33,757 nt of DNA from CAZKDV01 sp964551645 (GCA_964551645.1 CAZKDV010000014.1:1-33757), one strand, 5' to 3'. Counted from the first letter of the stretch, positions 1 through 7,189 are shown. Notes: generated by a model from the sequence alone, not told the origin. Numbers and translations: made by a program.

Positions 1-104
1 GAATTTGCATTTTGCAAAAAAAATAGTCCAAAAAATAAAAAAATAAAAATTCGCATATCTGTATTATTTAAAAATGAATGGAAAAAAGCCAGAGAATCAT
101 TTTA

Positions 105-461
105 CTAATCTTTTTTGTCTTTGATTATTAATATCATGTTATTGTCAATTTCAAGATAAGCATAGTCGTAGCAGAAATAATATATAGCACCTTCTTTGTT
201 TTGATATGTATGAGTGTGGTATTTGGTATTGTATCCAGAAGATAAAAGTTTGTCTTTTTTTATTGTTTTTTTGCCGTTAGGTGCTAAAGAAGCTAGTATC
301 CTTCTGTTTTTACGCAAAGTATTGTTGATGTTTCTTACAATATTGATTGAGTCTGAATTGAGTTGGTTATTGTAATTATTACGACATTGGTCATCGCAAA
401 ATTTCTTATCTATTCTGCCAACTAAGATTTCATTACACGCAAGACAGTATCGTTCTTTCAT
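105..461 (-). CDS. Small zinc-ribbon protein of unknown function
   Basis: A 118-residue basic protein. Its N-terminus carries CLAC (Cys6, Cys9) and, about 12 residues on, CDDQC (Cys22, Cys26), a CxxC...CxxxC treble-clef or zinc-ribbon pattern. The next 45 residues are rich in Lys, Arg and Asn. The C-terminal third (YFCYDYAYLEIDNNMILII) looks like a small beta-rich unit. Similar short zinc-ribbon proteins are annotated as hypothetical in many Bacteroidota. It lies 28 bp downstream of the M23 peptidase on the same strand, so it may be read from that operon. A -7-like element in the gap could also give it its own transcript. Nucleic-acid binding is a guess from the zinc motif and charge. Function unknown. 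Confidence 0.75.
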   Translation of the reverse strand: MKERYCLACNEILVGRIDKKFCDDQCRNNYNNQLNSDSINIVRNINNTLRKNRRILASLAPNGKKTIKKDKLLSSGYNTKYHTHTYQNKEGAIYYFCYDYAYLEIDNNMILIIKDKKD

Positions 462-471
462 AATTTGTTTA

Positions 472-479
472 CAAATATA
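472..479 (-). promoter_or_regulatory. Putative -7 element for the zinc-ribbon gene
   Basis: The minus strand reads TATATTTG, a full match to the Bacteroidota -7 consensus TAnnTTTG, 10 bp before the ATG. I see no TTG at the expected -33 distance, so support is partial. Confidence 0.3.
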
Positions 480-489
480 TTGTTTTTTT

Positions 490-2208
490 TTAATTAATTA
501 TTGTTTTTTGCCAAGTGTTTTTATTGCCTGCTTTATCGCTAACTTCAATTTTTAAAACAGAAGTACCTTTGGGTAATTTTTCATCTTTTTTATAAAAAAG
601 CTTATCGTTTTTCAAATCGTACTCAAATAAAATCCATTCGTCATTAATGTATCCATTATATGACGCAATGCTACTAATATCGTCTTTGATATTAAATGTC
701 AGTTCTTTGAGATTGGCAACATTGCCTGAATTAGGAATGTTTTGAGGAGTAATTGAAGGAGGAATTGTGTCTTGTGTTAAAATAAATGTTCCAAATTCGC
801 GAATATTTGCACTATAAACATTGTTTTTATAATAAGTTGGGAATGCTTTTAGTTTGTTTTTTTTGCTAATAGAGGCAATTACTGCATTTTTGATACTGTC
901 AGGACTAAAAAAATAGATAGTGTAAGGTTTTGCAAGAGGTTCATTATTATTGATTTGTAAAATGGGAGCAAAACTTGAAATATTGGAGTCTGAAGTTGAG
1001 ATATCAAGACATATATCGTTAAAAAAAACGCCAGTATCAGCAAATATACTAATCTGATTTTTTAGATAAACATTTGTCGTATCCCATTTGAAAATAGTTT
1101 TATTCTGCTCGCACTTATTGTTTATATGGAAAATATTGTCCGTGTTTTTTCCGTAAAAGCTAAAATTGAGTTCAGAAGTATTATCGCCAATATCAGTAAT
1201 CAGGCAACGGATATTGTATTGTTTGTTTTCTTTAATTGCAATTAGTCCGTTGTTTTCGACAAATTTATAAATAGGACTTTTATTGCCCGGCTCAAGATAT
1301 GTGCGTTGAAATCGTTTTTTTGATTTTTCTCTTTCTGCAAAGTCAATATAAGACAGCATGTGTCTCACTGTCAAGAAATTTAAAATATTAAAATTTGTAT
1401 GAATTAATAAAGTGTCATTAACAAAAACTTGTAATGATTTAAGTCCAAGTCTGTTGGGATTTGTATTGTTCTGCTTGTCTTCAACATCAAAACCAAGACT
1501 TATGTAACCTGAAATAGTGGGCTTGGTATTAATTACATACTTGTTGTTTTGTAGTTTTGTGGGTTTTAAAATTATATCCTCATTTTTATTGTTGATAAGC
1601 GAATTGCCATGTGTATATATTTTTACTTCTTTAAATTCCGGAAACCTATTATCTGCGATTTTAATCCCGAATTCGTTAGGAGCAATTGCTTCTTCGGTTT
1701 TTGCATTTCGTATTTCAAAGTGTAAATGTGGTCCGAAAGAATAGCCTGTGTTTCCCGCAATGCCTATCACTTCGCCTTTTGAAATTTTAAATACGCTATC
1801 TGTCAGCAAAGTGTCTATGCTAAAACTTTTTAATTCATATTGTATTTGCTTAACAAAGTCCGAAATTTCAGATTTAAACCTATCAAGATGTGCATACACA
1901 GATACATAGCCTTGTGGGTGAGTTATGTACAAAGCGTTTCCGTATCCACTTGCTTCAACCTTTATGCGTGAAATATATCCATCGCCAATAGCATACACTC
2001 GTCTATGATTTCTGCCGATAACTCTAATGTCAAGTCCGGTATGAAAACTATTGGTACGCAATTCTGAAAATGAGCCTGACAGTTCAATTGGCAACTCCAT
2101 AGGCTCTCGAAATATATTTTGAGGATACTTGTTTTGAGCATTAATAATATTAAAGCCAAGCAAAAATATAGAAATAAAAAGTAGTTGTTTGTTCATCAAT
2201 TCAACCAT
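490..2208 (-). CDS. M23 family metallopeptidase (LytM-type peptidoglycan hydrolase)
   Basis: A 572-residue exported protein. An N-terminal signal peptide ends near residue 24 (IINA|Q). The LytM/M23 domain covers about residues 40-180 and has the zinc ligands: His56 and Asp60 in FHTGLDI, a conserved His107 in YAHLD, and the HxH pair His161/His163 in GPHLHFE. The domain is therefore probably active, and the family cleaves peptide cross-links of peptidoglycan in the periplasm. The remaining 390 residues are beta-rich, with Ig-like segments, as in the larger Bacteroidota M23 proteins. The ATG at 2208 lies 8 bp after the stop of the TPR gene. A second in-frame ATG at 2196 gives a tidier signal peptide (MNKQLLFISIFLLGF) and may be the real start. 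Confidence 0.9.
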   Translation of the reverse strand: MVELMNKQLLFISIFLLGFNIINAQNKYPQNIFREPMELPIELSGSFSELRTNSFHTGLDIRVIGRNHRRVYAIGDGYISRIKVEASGYGNALYITHPQGYVSVYAHLDRFKSEISDFVKQIQYELKSFSIDTLLTDSVFKISKGEVIGIAGNTGYSFGPHLHFEIRNAKTEEAIAPNEFGIKIADNRFPEFKEVKIYTHGNSLINNKNEDIILKPTKLQNNKYVINTKPTISGYISLGFDVEDKQNNTNPNRLGLKSLQVFVNDTLLIHTNFNILNFLTVRHMLSYIDFAEREKSKKRFQRTYLEPGNKSPIYKFVENNGLIAIKENKQYNIRCLITDIGDNTSELNFSFYGKNTDNIFHINNKCEQNKTIFKWDTTNVYLKNQISIFADTGVFFNDICLDISTSDSNISSFAPILQINNNEPLAKPYTIYFFSPDSIKNAVIASISKKNKLKAFPTYYKNNVYSANIREFGTFILTQDTIPPSITPQNIPNSGNVANLKELTFNIKDDISSIASYNGYINDEWILFEYDLKNDKLFYKKDEKLPKGTSVLKIEVSDKAGNKNTWQKTIIN

Positions 2209-2216
2209 TTAAAAGT

Positions 2217-2654
2217 TTAATTATCAATACAAAATTCCTTGATAAGTTCGAAAGAATTTTTATAGCCATATTCAAAAGCCTTATGCCAATCATCACAAGC
2301 ACCGATTTTGTCTTTCATTTCTCCTTTGGCAATACCTCGCAAATTATATGCTTCTGCATAGTTTGGTTGAATTTTTAAAGCTGTGTCATAATCGGTAATT
2401 GAGCCAACAAAATCGCCAATGTAATACTTGCACATGCCTCTGTAAACATAGGCTTCAACATTGTCTGGCTCTGTGTCCAAAACCTTAGTGAAAGTTTGTA
2501 TCGCACTAATGTAATCTTTAAGCACAACTAAGTTATACGCCTTTTTCAGCAAGTCATTCTCATCTCCATTAATTCGGGCACTATTGCAGTTGTTAAATAG
2601 CATTATTACAATTGCAACGATTGATAGTTTGTATAGGTTTTTAATAGTTTTCAT
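2217..2654 (-). CDS. Tetratricopeptide repeat protein, probable lipoprotein
   Basis: A 145-residue protein with a hydrophobic N-terminus ending in LFNNC, which could serve as a lipobox although the residues before Cys are not canonical. Residues about 35-130 form roughly three TPR units (AYVYRGMCKYYIGDFVGSI, AYNLRGIAKGEMKDKIGAC). The family works as a protein-protein scaffold, here probably on the periplasmic face. It is the first gene of a likely operon with the M23 peptidase 8 bp downstream, which suggests a role in envelope or cell-wall processes. This is inference from context. A dyad covers its probable promoter. Confidence 0.8.
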   Translation of the reverse strand: MKTIKNLYKLSIVAIVIMLFNNCNSARINGDENDLLKKAYNLVVLKDYISAIQTFTKVLDTEPDNVEAYVYRGMCKYYIGDFVGSITDYDTALKIQPNYAEAYNLRGIAKGEMKDKIGACDDWHKAFEYGYKNSFELIKEFCIDN

Positions 2655-2672
2655 GCACTAAAAAATAATTAA

Positions 2673-2701
2673 ACTTCAAAATTACAGTATTATTTTGAAG
2701 T
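2673..2701 (-). promoter_or_regulatory. Promoter with overlapping operator-like dyad (TPR-M23 operon)
   Basis: The minus strand has TAATTTTG at 2677-2684, a perfect -7 element, about 22 bp before the ATG. It lies within a perfect inverted repeat ACTTCAAAAT-N9-ATTTTGAAGT (10-bp arms). A dyad over the -7 box is the usual position of a repressor site, but a cruciform or RNA hairpin is also possible. No -33 TTG is seen. Confidence 0.4.
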
Positions 2702-2745
2702 GCTATTGTGGAAATTATCAGTATAACATTCCAAAAAGCCAAATA

Positions 2746-2828
2746 ATGTTTCTTATAAATAGCATTATTTTCAAAAAATGCTACTTGTAAATAGCATTTT
2801 AATTAAAAAATGTTTCTTCTAAGTAGCA
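2746..2828. repeat. Three direct repeats with an exact 32-bp period
   Basis: Nineteen-base units start at 2746, 2778 and 2810, each matching ATGyTwCTTnTAArTAGCA, separated by 13-bp AT-rich spacers that differ in sequence. Thirty-two bp is close to three helical turns, so all copies face the same side of the DNA. Units are too short for a CRISPR array. They lie downstream of hsdS and about 90 bp upstream of the TPR gene start. They could be iteron-like protein-binding sites or the remains of an element. Confidence 0.6.
2773..2800 (-). terminator. Probable terminator downstream of hsdS
   Basis: AAAATGCTA (2775-2783) and TAGCATTTT (2792-2800) form a perfect 9-bp stem with an 8-nt loop. Read on the minus strand the stem is followed by more T residues. 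It falls within the middle copy of the 32-bp repeat. The stem is AT-rich, so strength is uncertain. Confidence 0.4.
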
Positions 2829-2875
2829 AAAAAATAGGACTATGAAGTTAAAAGACAGAATACTTTAGCATTGCT

Positions 2876-2885
2876 TGTTAGCAAC
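2876..2885 (+). repeat. Left copy of a 10-bp inverted repeat flanking the R-M block
   Basis: TGTTAGCAAC here is repeated in inverted orientation at 7133-7142. Beyond the 10 bp, both copies continue with GGCT after two differing bases. It lies 8 bp outside the hsdS stop codon. It may mark the edge of an inserted segment, but the repeat is short. Confidence 0.3.
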
Positions 2886-2892
2886 TGGGCTA

Positions 2893-4302
2893 TCATTGTA
2901 GTAATATTTTTTCGATTTCTTCATTTGCCGTTTTCATCGCTTCGTTTGTCTTGTCTGTTAGTTGTTGGGCTTGACTGCGGATTGTTGTAATGTGGTCGGC
3001 TATTTCTTTTTGTTTTTCTATTGGTGGAATTACAATACGAATTGACTTTAAAGCATCTTGATTGATTTCAGGAATTACACCACCGTTGTTGTATCTAAAA
3101 ATTTCTACTTGTCCTAATTGACTTCTTAAATACGCTTCAAGATAAAACGGATTTATGATTTTCGTATTCAACTCGACTTTGAAAATATGAGATGAAAGAA
3201 TTGCGTTTGACAATTCAGGTTCAAAGACATTTACTAAACCCAATGAACCCGAACGAGAAATAAGTACGCAATTTTCATTTAGTTTTATTCTTTCAGGAAT
3301 TTCTTGATTTGCAACAAAGCGAGGTGAATTATGATTTAATCCATATTTACCTAAATCCGTTACTCGCAAATATCGTAAGTCGTTTTCTACAACATAATTT
3401 CTTATTTCAACTCCGTTTTTCAAATCAACAATTAAATGCCGTAGTTCTTCAACTTTGTATTTTGATTTGTTAATGTTGTTATTGATTTCTGTAAACTTTG
3501 TTTGATGAAAAAACGGGTCAAATCTACCACCCGAAATTTCTTTTATAGAAGTTGTGAAAATCCTGCTTTGCAATGTATTTGCAGGTGTTTTGGGCAATTC
3601 AATTTCTAATGCTTTTAGCAAATAATCGTCAATGCTTGATAAAAGTTTTTCGGCTTCTAATTCGTTTTGTTTTTTTTGTTCAACGTAGTTATTGTAAATC
3701 GCAACAATCTTTTCTTGTATTTCTGTTTTTGGAATAGGGATTTTTAATTCCTTAATTGCTTCTTGGGATAAACTTCCCATTATTGCACCTATTTTATTTT
3801 TGTCAAATTGGGCTTGCCCAATTTTTGAATTAAAAAAGATTTCAAGAAATTTAGGATTGATAGAGTTCTCGTGCAATTCAATATAAAACACTTCTGAACT
3901 TATCACAAAGTCGTAATCTTTATCTAATGCAAAAGCATTTCCAAAAGAACCTTTTCTCGTCAATAGTAAATTGCCTTTTTTGAGTTGTATGTTTTTTGCA
4001 ATTTCAGATGAATTGAAATTGATGTATTGTATTTTTGAAAAGTCTAATTCTCCTTGTTTTACATTAGCAACTTTCAAATATGGTGTTCCACTTTTTTGAT
4101 AATCTCTAAAATCAAAACCGTTGTTGATTGATTTTAAAAGTTGATGAAATTTTTTGAATGGTTTTGTTACAAGTTTCTTTTCATATTCATTGAACTCGTG
4201 AGCATAATATAATGGGTCAAACCGTTTTTCCAATTCGCTTTTTTGCAAAATGAAAACCTTGTTTGTGTTTAGGATTTTGTTTGAAATTGTGTAACTACTC
4301 AT
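2893..4302 (-). CDS. hsdS: Type I-like restriction-modification specificity subunit (HsdS)
   Basis: A 469-residue protein with the two-fold architecture of HsdS. TRD1 covers about residues 20-195 and TRD2 about 255-425. Each begins with the same motif, RFDP at 27-30 and again at 260-263. Each is followed by a helical spacer predicted to form a coiled coil (about 197-230 and 428-468, rich in Lys, Glu and Gln). Each TRD should read one half of a bipartite target, with the helices setting the gap and docking the methylase. The length and both TRDs look complete. It is separated from the methylase gene by a transposase gene and a palindromic region, yet keeps the same strand and order, so it probably still belongs to one operon. 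The target cannot be read from the sequence. The stop codon is TGA. Confidence 0.93.
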   Translation of the reverse strand: MSSYTISNKILNTNKVFILQKSELEKRFDPLYYAHEFNEYEKKLVTKPFKKFHQLLKSINNGFDFRDYQKSGTPYLKVANVKQGELDFSKIQYINFNSSEIAKNIQLKKGNLLLTRKGSFGNAFALDKDYDFVISSEVFYIELHENSINPKFLEIFFNSKIGQAQFDKNKIGAIMGSLSQEAIKELKIPIPKTEIQEKIVAIYNNYVEQKKQNELEAEKLLSSIDDYLLKALEIELPKTPANTLQSRIFTTSIKEISGGRFDPFFHQTKFTEINNNINKSKYKVEELRHLIVDLKNGVEIRNYVVENDLRYLRVTDLGKYGLNHNSPRFVANQEIPERIKLNENCVLISRSGSLGLVNVFEPELSNAILSSHIFKVELNTKIINPFYLEAYLRSQLGQVEIFRYNNGGVIPEINQDALKSIRIVIPPIEKQKEIADHITTIRSQAQQLTDKTNEAMKTANEEIEKILLQ

Positions 4303-4316
4303 AGGTCATTTATTTT

Positions 4317-4433
4317 AATCCTGAAGGGATTTGATATTTATAGAAAATAGAATTACACACATAATGCGACCCCGCAGGGGTCGTATTAATATATTCGTCG
4401 CTTTTTCTATAAATATTTGAATCCTTCGGATTC
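4317..4433. repeat. Nested palindromes resembling an inverted REP pair (REPIN) beside a RAYT gene
   Basis: Outer arms 4317-4350 and 4401-4433 are inverted copies of each other: both contain AATATTTATAGAAAA or a close variant and a terminal hairpin. The left one is AATCC-tgaag-GGATT and the right one is GAATCC-ttc-GGATTC. Between them a GC-rich hairpin at 4363-4387 has an 11-bp stem with one G-T pair and a GCA loop; its core is CGACCCC/GGGGTCG. The set fills almost all of the 135-bp gap between the transposase stop and the hsdS start. Y1/RAYT transposases are known to recognise such hairpins as single strands. It may also act as a terminator or RNA stabiliser between hsdM and hsdS. Confidence 0.7.
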
Positions 4434-4437
4434 GTTT

Positions 4438-4899
4438 CTATTCTATCCATTCAAACAAATATTCATCTTTAAATTCTACTTCAAATTTTTTCAAAAATTT
4501 TACATATTCCTCTTTGAATGTTTTTTTACGATGATGCTCTTTTTGATTTAAAACATATTTAATCACATTATCCAATGCGGAGTGACTATAAGAAAATGCC
4601 CCATATCCTTCTTGCCAACTAAACTTATGATTTAAAAACTTCTTTTCATTGATAAATTCATTAGACGATTTTTTTATTTCTCTAACTAAATCAGATAAAC
4701 GGCAAGAAGGCTTCATTCCTATAATAAAATGAATATGGTCAGGCATTCCGTTTATTGCCAACATTTTTTGTTCCTTATTTTTTACAATTCCTGCAATGTA
4801 TTTATATAATTCTTCTTCCCACGATGAATGAATTAAACTGCTCCGCCCTTTAACAGCAAAAACTACCTGTATGTATATTTGTGAAAATGTTCCCGACAT
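4438..4899 (-). CDS. Y1 (HUH) transposase, IS200/REP-associated (RAYT) type
   Basis: A 153-residue protein of the transposase IS200-like family (Y1_Tnp). It has the HUH motif His55-Ile-His57 in GMPDHIHFI and the catalytic tyrosine Tyr115 in YVLNQKEHH. The family-typical SWQEGYGAFSYS precedes the tyrosine. Key residues are intact, so it may be active in single-strand DNA cleavage and joining. Its ATG overlaps the methylase stop as TAATG, which suggests translational coupling. Only one side, downstream of its stop, carries palindromes. No matching left end is visible inside hsdM, so it does not look like a simple complete IS200. A RAYT maintained within the R-M operon, or a relic of an insertion, fits better. 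Confidence 0.9.
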   Translation of the reverse strand: MSGTFSQIYIQVVFAVKGRSSLIHSSWEEELYKYIAGIVKNKEQKMLAINGMPDHIHFIIGMKPSCRLSDLVREIKKSSNEFINEKKFLNHKFSWQEGYGAFSYSHSALDNVIKYVLNQKEHHRKKTFKEEYVKFLKKFEVEFKDEYLFEWIE

Positions 4900-7046
4900 T
4901 ACTTTTCTGTTTTGTTGATATGTGTAATGAACTTGGCTAACTCATTTCCAATTTCAATAAGTTCATTGTTGTTAGTGGCTCTGCCTGTGGCATCGTAGCC
5001 AATATCTTCGGCTATTGCCATAAAAATAGGGTAGTCGTCTAATGTGTTTTGCTTTGCAACAAAATATTTTTCGGTCAATTCTTCTTTTAGCAAATTCACT
5101 TTGTCGGTAAATGCAGATTGCAATTTTGCTTTATCGTCTTTGATGTTTTCCGTAATTTCTTTTTTGCTAAAAGTTGGATTTGCTTTTTTTGCTTCGGTTT
5201 CTAATTTTTTAATAGCTTCGTTTTTCTCTTTTTCCCATTTAGCAATGGTTTCGGAAAATTTGTTTTCAGTCAATAGATTTTCTTTCAACTTCGTTTTTTG
5301 AGCGATAATTTTTTCAGATGATTTTGTTTTGTATTTACGCAAAAACAAAACCGAACTTTTTACACCTGCACCATTTGCCGCAAACGCAGTTTGTGGCATA
5401 GAAACAACGGCAACAATGCGATACATTTCTTTAATGTTATCTCGCACATATTGCAAACTGCTGTTGGTTAAAATTCCGTCTGGAAGCACGATTGCCAAAT
5501 ATCCGTGTTCTTCTAAAAAACGGTGGCATTGCTCAATAAATAAAACTTCGGTACTTTGGCTTTCTCTTGTTGCTTTAACGGCTGATTTTATATCTAACCA
5601 ATTTGTTTCTTTTGCTCCTAAATTGTACAAACTCAAATAGGATTTTTCGTTTTGTTTTACCGAACTTCCGAAAGGTGGATTTGTAATAATGAAATCAAAA
5701 GAATTGTACTTAAATTCTTTGTTTTTTTGTTGCATTTCTTCATCGCTCACAAGCCCGTCCGATGAAATTACATTGGCGTGTCCGTCATCGTGAATAATCA
5801 TATTCATTTTGGCGGTTCGCGCAATTTGTTCGTTTATTTCAATTCCGTATAATTTTTTTTCGGCAAAGTCGTGCCAATGTCTGTAATGCTCGTTTGAATT
5901 TTCATCGTAAAATTCACTTGCTTGTGTTCGTACTTTGTCTAATGCGTAAAGTAAAAAACCACCACTTCCGCAACTTGTATCTAAAACTCGGCTGTCGTGT
6001 TGGATTGGCAAACTGTCCACAATAAATTTTACGATTGGTCTTGGTGTAAAATATTGCCCAAAATCTCCACGAAAATAGCTGCCCATAAAGGTTTCAAAAG
6101 CTTTGCCTTTGCTGTCAAGGTCGGTTTTGTTTAAGTTGATGCGTTGCAGGTATTTTACAATCGTCTGTGCTTCGTTTGCCGACAGAGAAATATCATCTTT
6201 AAAAACTTCGGGGTCTTTTTTTCTCCCTTCTTCGTAAAGTGCTTTAATGCGTTTCAGTAGATCGTCTTGCGTTTCGTTGCTGAAAATTTGAAAGGCGTAA
6301 GGTTCGCCAATTTTTCTTGGGTGCTTTTCGTCCCAAATTTTACAGAAAATAAGTTTGTCCAATTCGTCAAACGCAACACTTGGATTGCGTTGTCCACCGC
6401 CCCATAGTGCTTGGTGCGACTGAATGAAAATTTTTGTTAGTTCACTTTCGCTAACGATTTGCAGTTCAAAGAATTTTTGTTTTACATTTCCGTATTCAAC
6501 ATTTGGTTCGGCAACAATATTTGTTGTTTTTGTGTCGCCTTGCGAAATTCCACCTTTCACATATTTGTAAGGTGCAAGTTTGGTTACACCAAATTGCGGA
6601 ATGTCGGGAATTTCAATTCTGCTTTTTGGTTTCTTGTCAGGAACTTCAAAATATTGGTCTTTGATATGCGAAGTTGTCCAAACATATTTTGCACCTTCGG
6701 CAACAGCGTAACTGTATGCTTGGTCAACGGCAACATTGAATTGTTGGTCTGTAATATCTTCTTTTTTGCACTCAACTAAAATGTATGTTTCTTCACATTC
6801 ATTGTCAGCATAAACAATGATGTCGGCTTCCTTTGTTTCTGCACCCATTTGAACAGAAACAAATTGTTTGATGCGTTCAATTGGATAATTGTAGATAAGT
6901 GCAAGTTTCAAAAATGTTTCTGCTTGAACTTTTTCTTCGGGATTATTGTAGTTGCGTTTTTTGTTTTGGTGGACATAGGTAATTTGGGTTTTATCTTCGT
7001 CAAATTTTATCAGTCCTTTTAAAATTCCGTTTTCAATTAAATTCAT
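4899..7046 (-). CDS. hsdM: Restriction-modification polypeptide: HsdR-N-like nuclease domain fused to N6-adenine methylase (HsdM-like)
   Basis: A 715-residue protein. Residues about 35-130 look like the HsdR N-terminal nuclease fold, with a PD-(D/E)XK signature: Glu38 or Glu43, Asp75 in EADIIVY, and Glu92-x-Lys94 in LVECKK. Residues about 300-570 are an N-6 DNA methylase: FTPRPIV (333-339), AdoMet motif I DTSCGSGGF (about 356-364) and catalytic NPPF (456-459). A Lys/Glu-rich helical segment follows (about 575-680). The enzyme should methylate adenine at sites chosen by the downstream HsdS. The nuclease domain may supply cleavage in cis, as in BcgI-like type IIB systems. No separate translocase gene hsdR is found in the window. 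The protein could instead be a modification-only type I methylase with an accessory domain. Confidence 0.9.
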   Translation of the reverse strand: MNLIENGILKGLIKFDEDKTQITYVHQNKKRNYNNPEEKVQAETFLKLALIYNYPIERIKQFVSVQMGAETKEADIIVYADNECEETYILVECKKEDITDQQFNVAVDQAYSYAVAEGAKYVWTTSHIKDQYFEVPDKKPKSRIEIPDIPQFGVTKLAPYKYVKGGISQGDTKTTNIVAEPNVEYGNVKQKFFELQIVSESELTKIFIQSHQALWGGGQRNPSVAFDELDKLIFCKIWDEKHPRKIGEPYAFQIFSNETQDDLLKRIKALYEEGRKKDPEVFKDDISLSANEAQTIVKYLQRINLNKTDLDSKGKAFETFMGSYFRGDFGQYFTPRPIVKFIVDSLPIQHDSRVLDTSCGSGGFLLYALDKVRTQASEFYDENSNEHYRHWHDFAEKKLYGIEINEQIARTAKMNMIIHDDGHANVISSDGLVSDEEMQQKNKEFKYNSFDFIITNPPFGSSVKQNEKSYLSLYNLGAKETNWLDIKSAVKATRESQSTEVLFIEQCHRFLEEHGYLAIVLPDGILTNSSLQYVRDNIKEMYRIVAVVSMPQTAFAANGAGVKSSVLFLRKYKTKSSEKIIAQKTKLKENLLTENKFSETIAKWEKEKNEAIKKLETEAKKANPTFSKKEITENIKDDKAKLQSAFTDKVNLLKEELTEKYFVAKQNTLDDYPIFMAIAEDIGYDATGRATNNNELIEIGNELAKFITHINKTEK

Positions 7047-7132
7047 GGTCGCTGTCCGATTTACAGCAACAAAGTCAAACGGACTTGTTAATTCGGGAAT
7101 GTCGATTTTGGCACTACCGTTCCGTCAGCCTT

Positions 7133-7142
7133 GTTGCTAACA
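7133..7142 (-). repeat. Right copy of a 10-bp inverted repeat flanking the R-M block
   Basis: GTTGCTAACA on the plus strand is the reverse complement of the copy at 2876-2885. It lies about 87 bp upstream of the methylase start. The same stretch (TTGTTGCT, 7131-7138) also pairs with AGCAACAA at 7065-7072, giving a long-range dyad of about 74 bp. Confidence 0.3.
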
Positions 7143-7156
7143 TTTTATTTCCGTAA

Positions 7157-7189
7157 CAAAGATACACAACATTCGTAAAAGCGAAACAA
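7157..7189 (-). promoter_or_regulatory. Promoter P1 of the R-M operon
   Basis: On the minus strand TTG (7187-7189) and TATCTTTG (7157-7164) are spaced by 22 bp, matching the Bacteroidota pattern TTG-N19-23-TAnnTTTG. The transcript would start about 100 bp before the methylase ATG and would carry the dyads at 7051-7138 in its leader. Confidence 0.55.

Noticed and set aside
1..104. Gene or regulatory site at the left edge
   Set aside because: AT-rich sequence with no frame longer than about 16 codons and no clear promoter or hairpin; nothing can be supported.
2746..2828. CRISPR array from the evenly spaced repeats
   Set aside because: Units are 19 bp, spacers only 13 bp and AT-only in character, three copies, no cas genes. 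Reported as a direct-repeat array instead.
4317..4899. Complete IS200/IS605 element
   Set aside because: Palindromes are found only on one side of the transposase gene. The other side is the intact hsdM coding end, so no two-ended element can be drawn.
6584..6775. Small reading frames antisense or out of frame to hsdM, rnr, pnp, fusA and others
   Set aside because: They lie wholly inside well-supported genes, have no family resemblance and no promoter of their own, so they are shadows.
7065..7142. Integron attC site
   Set aside because: The long-range dyad has a suitable length, but the end boxes do not fit RYYYAAC and GTTRRRY, and no integrase gene is in the window.
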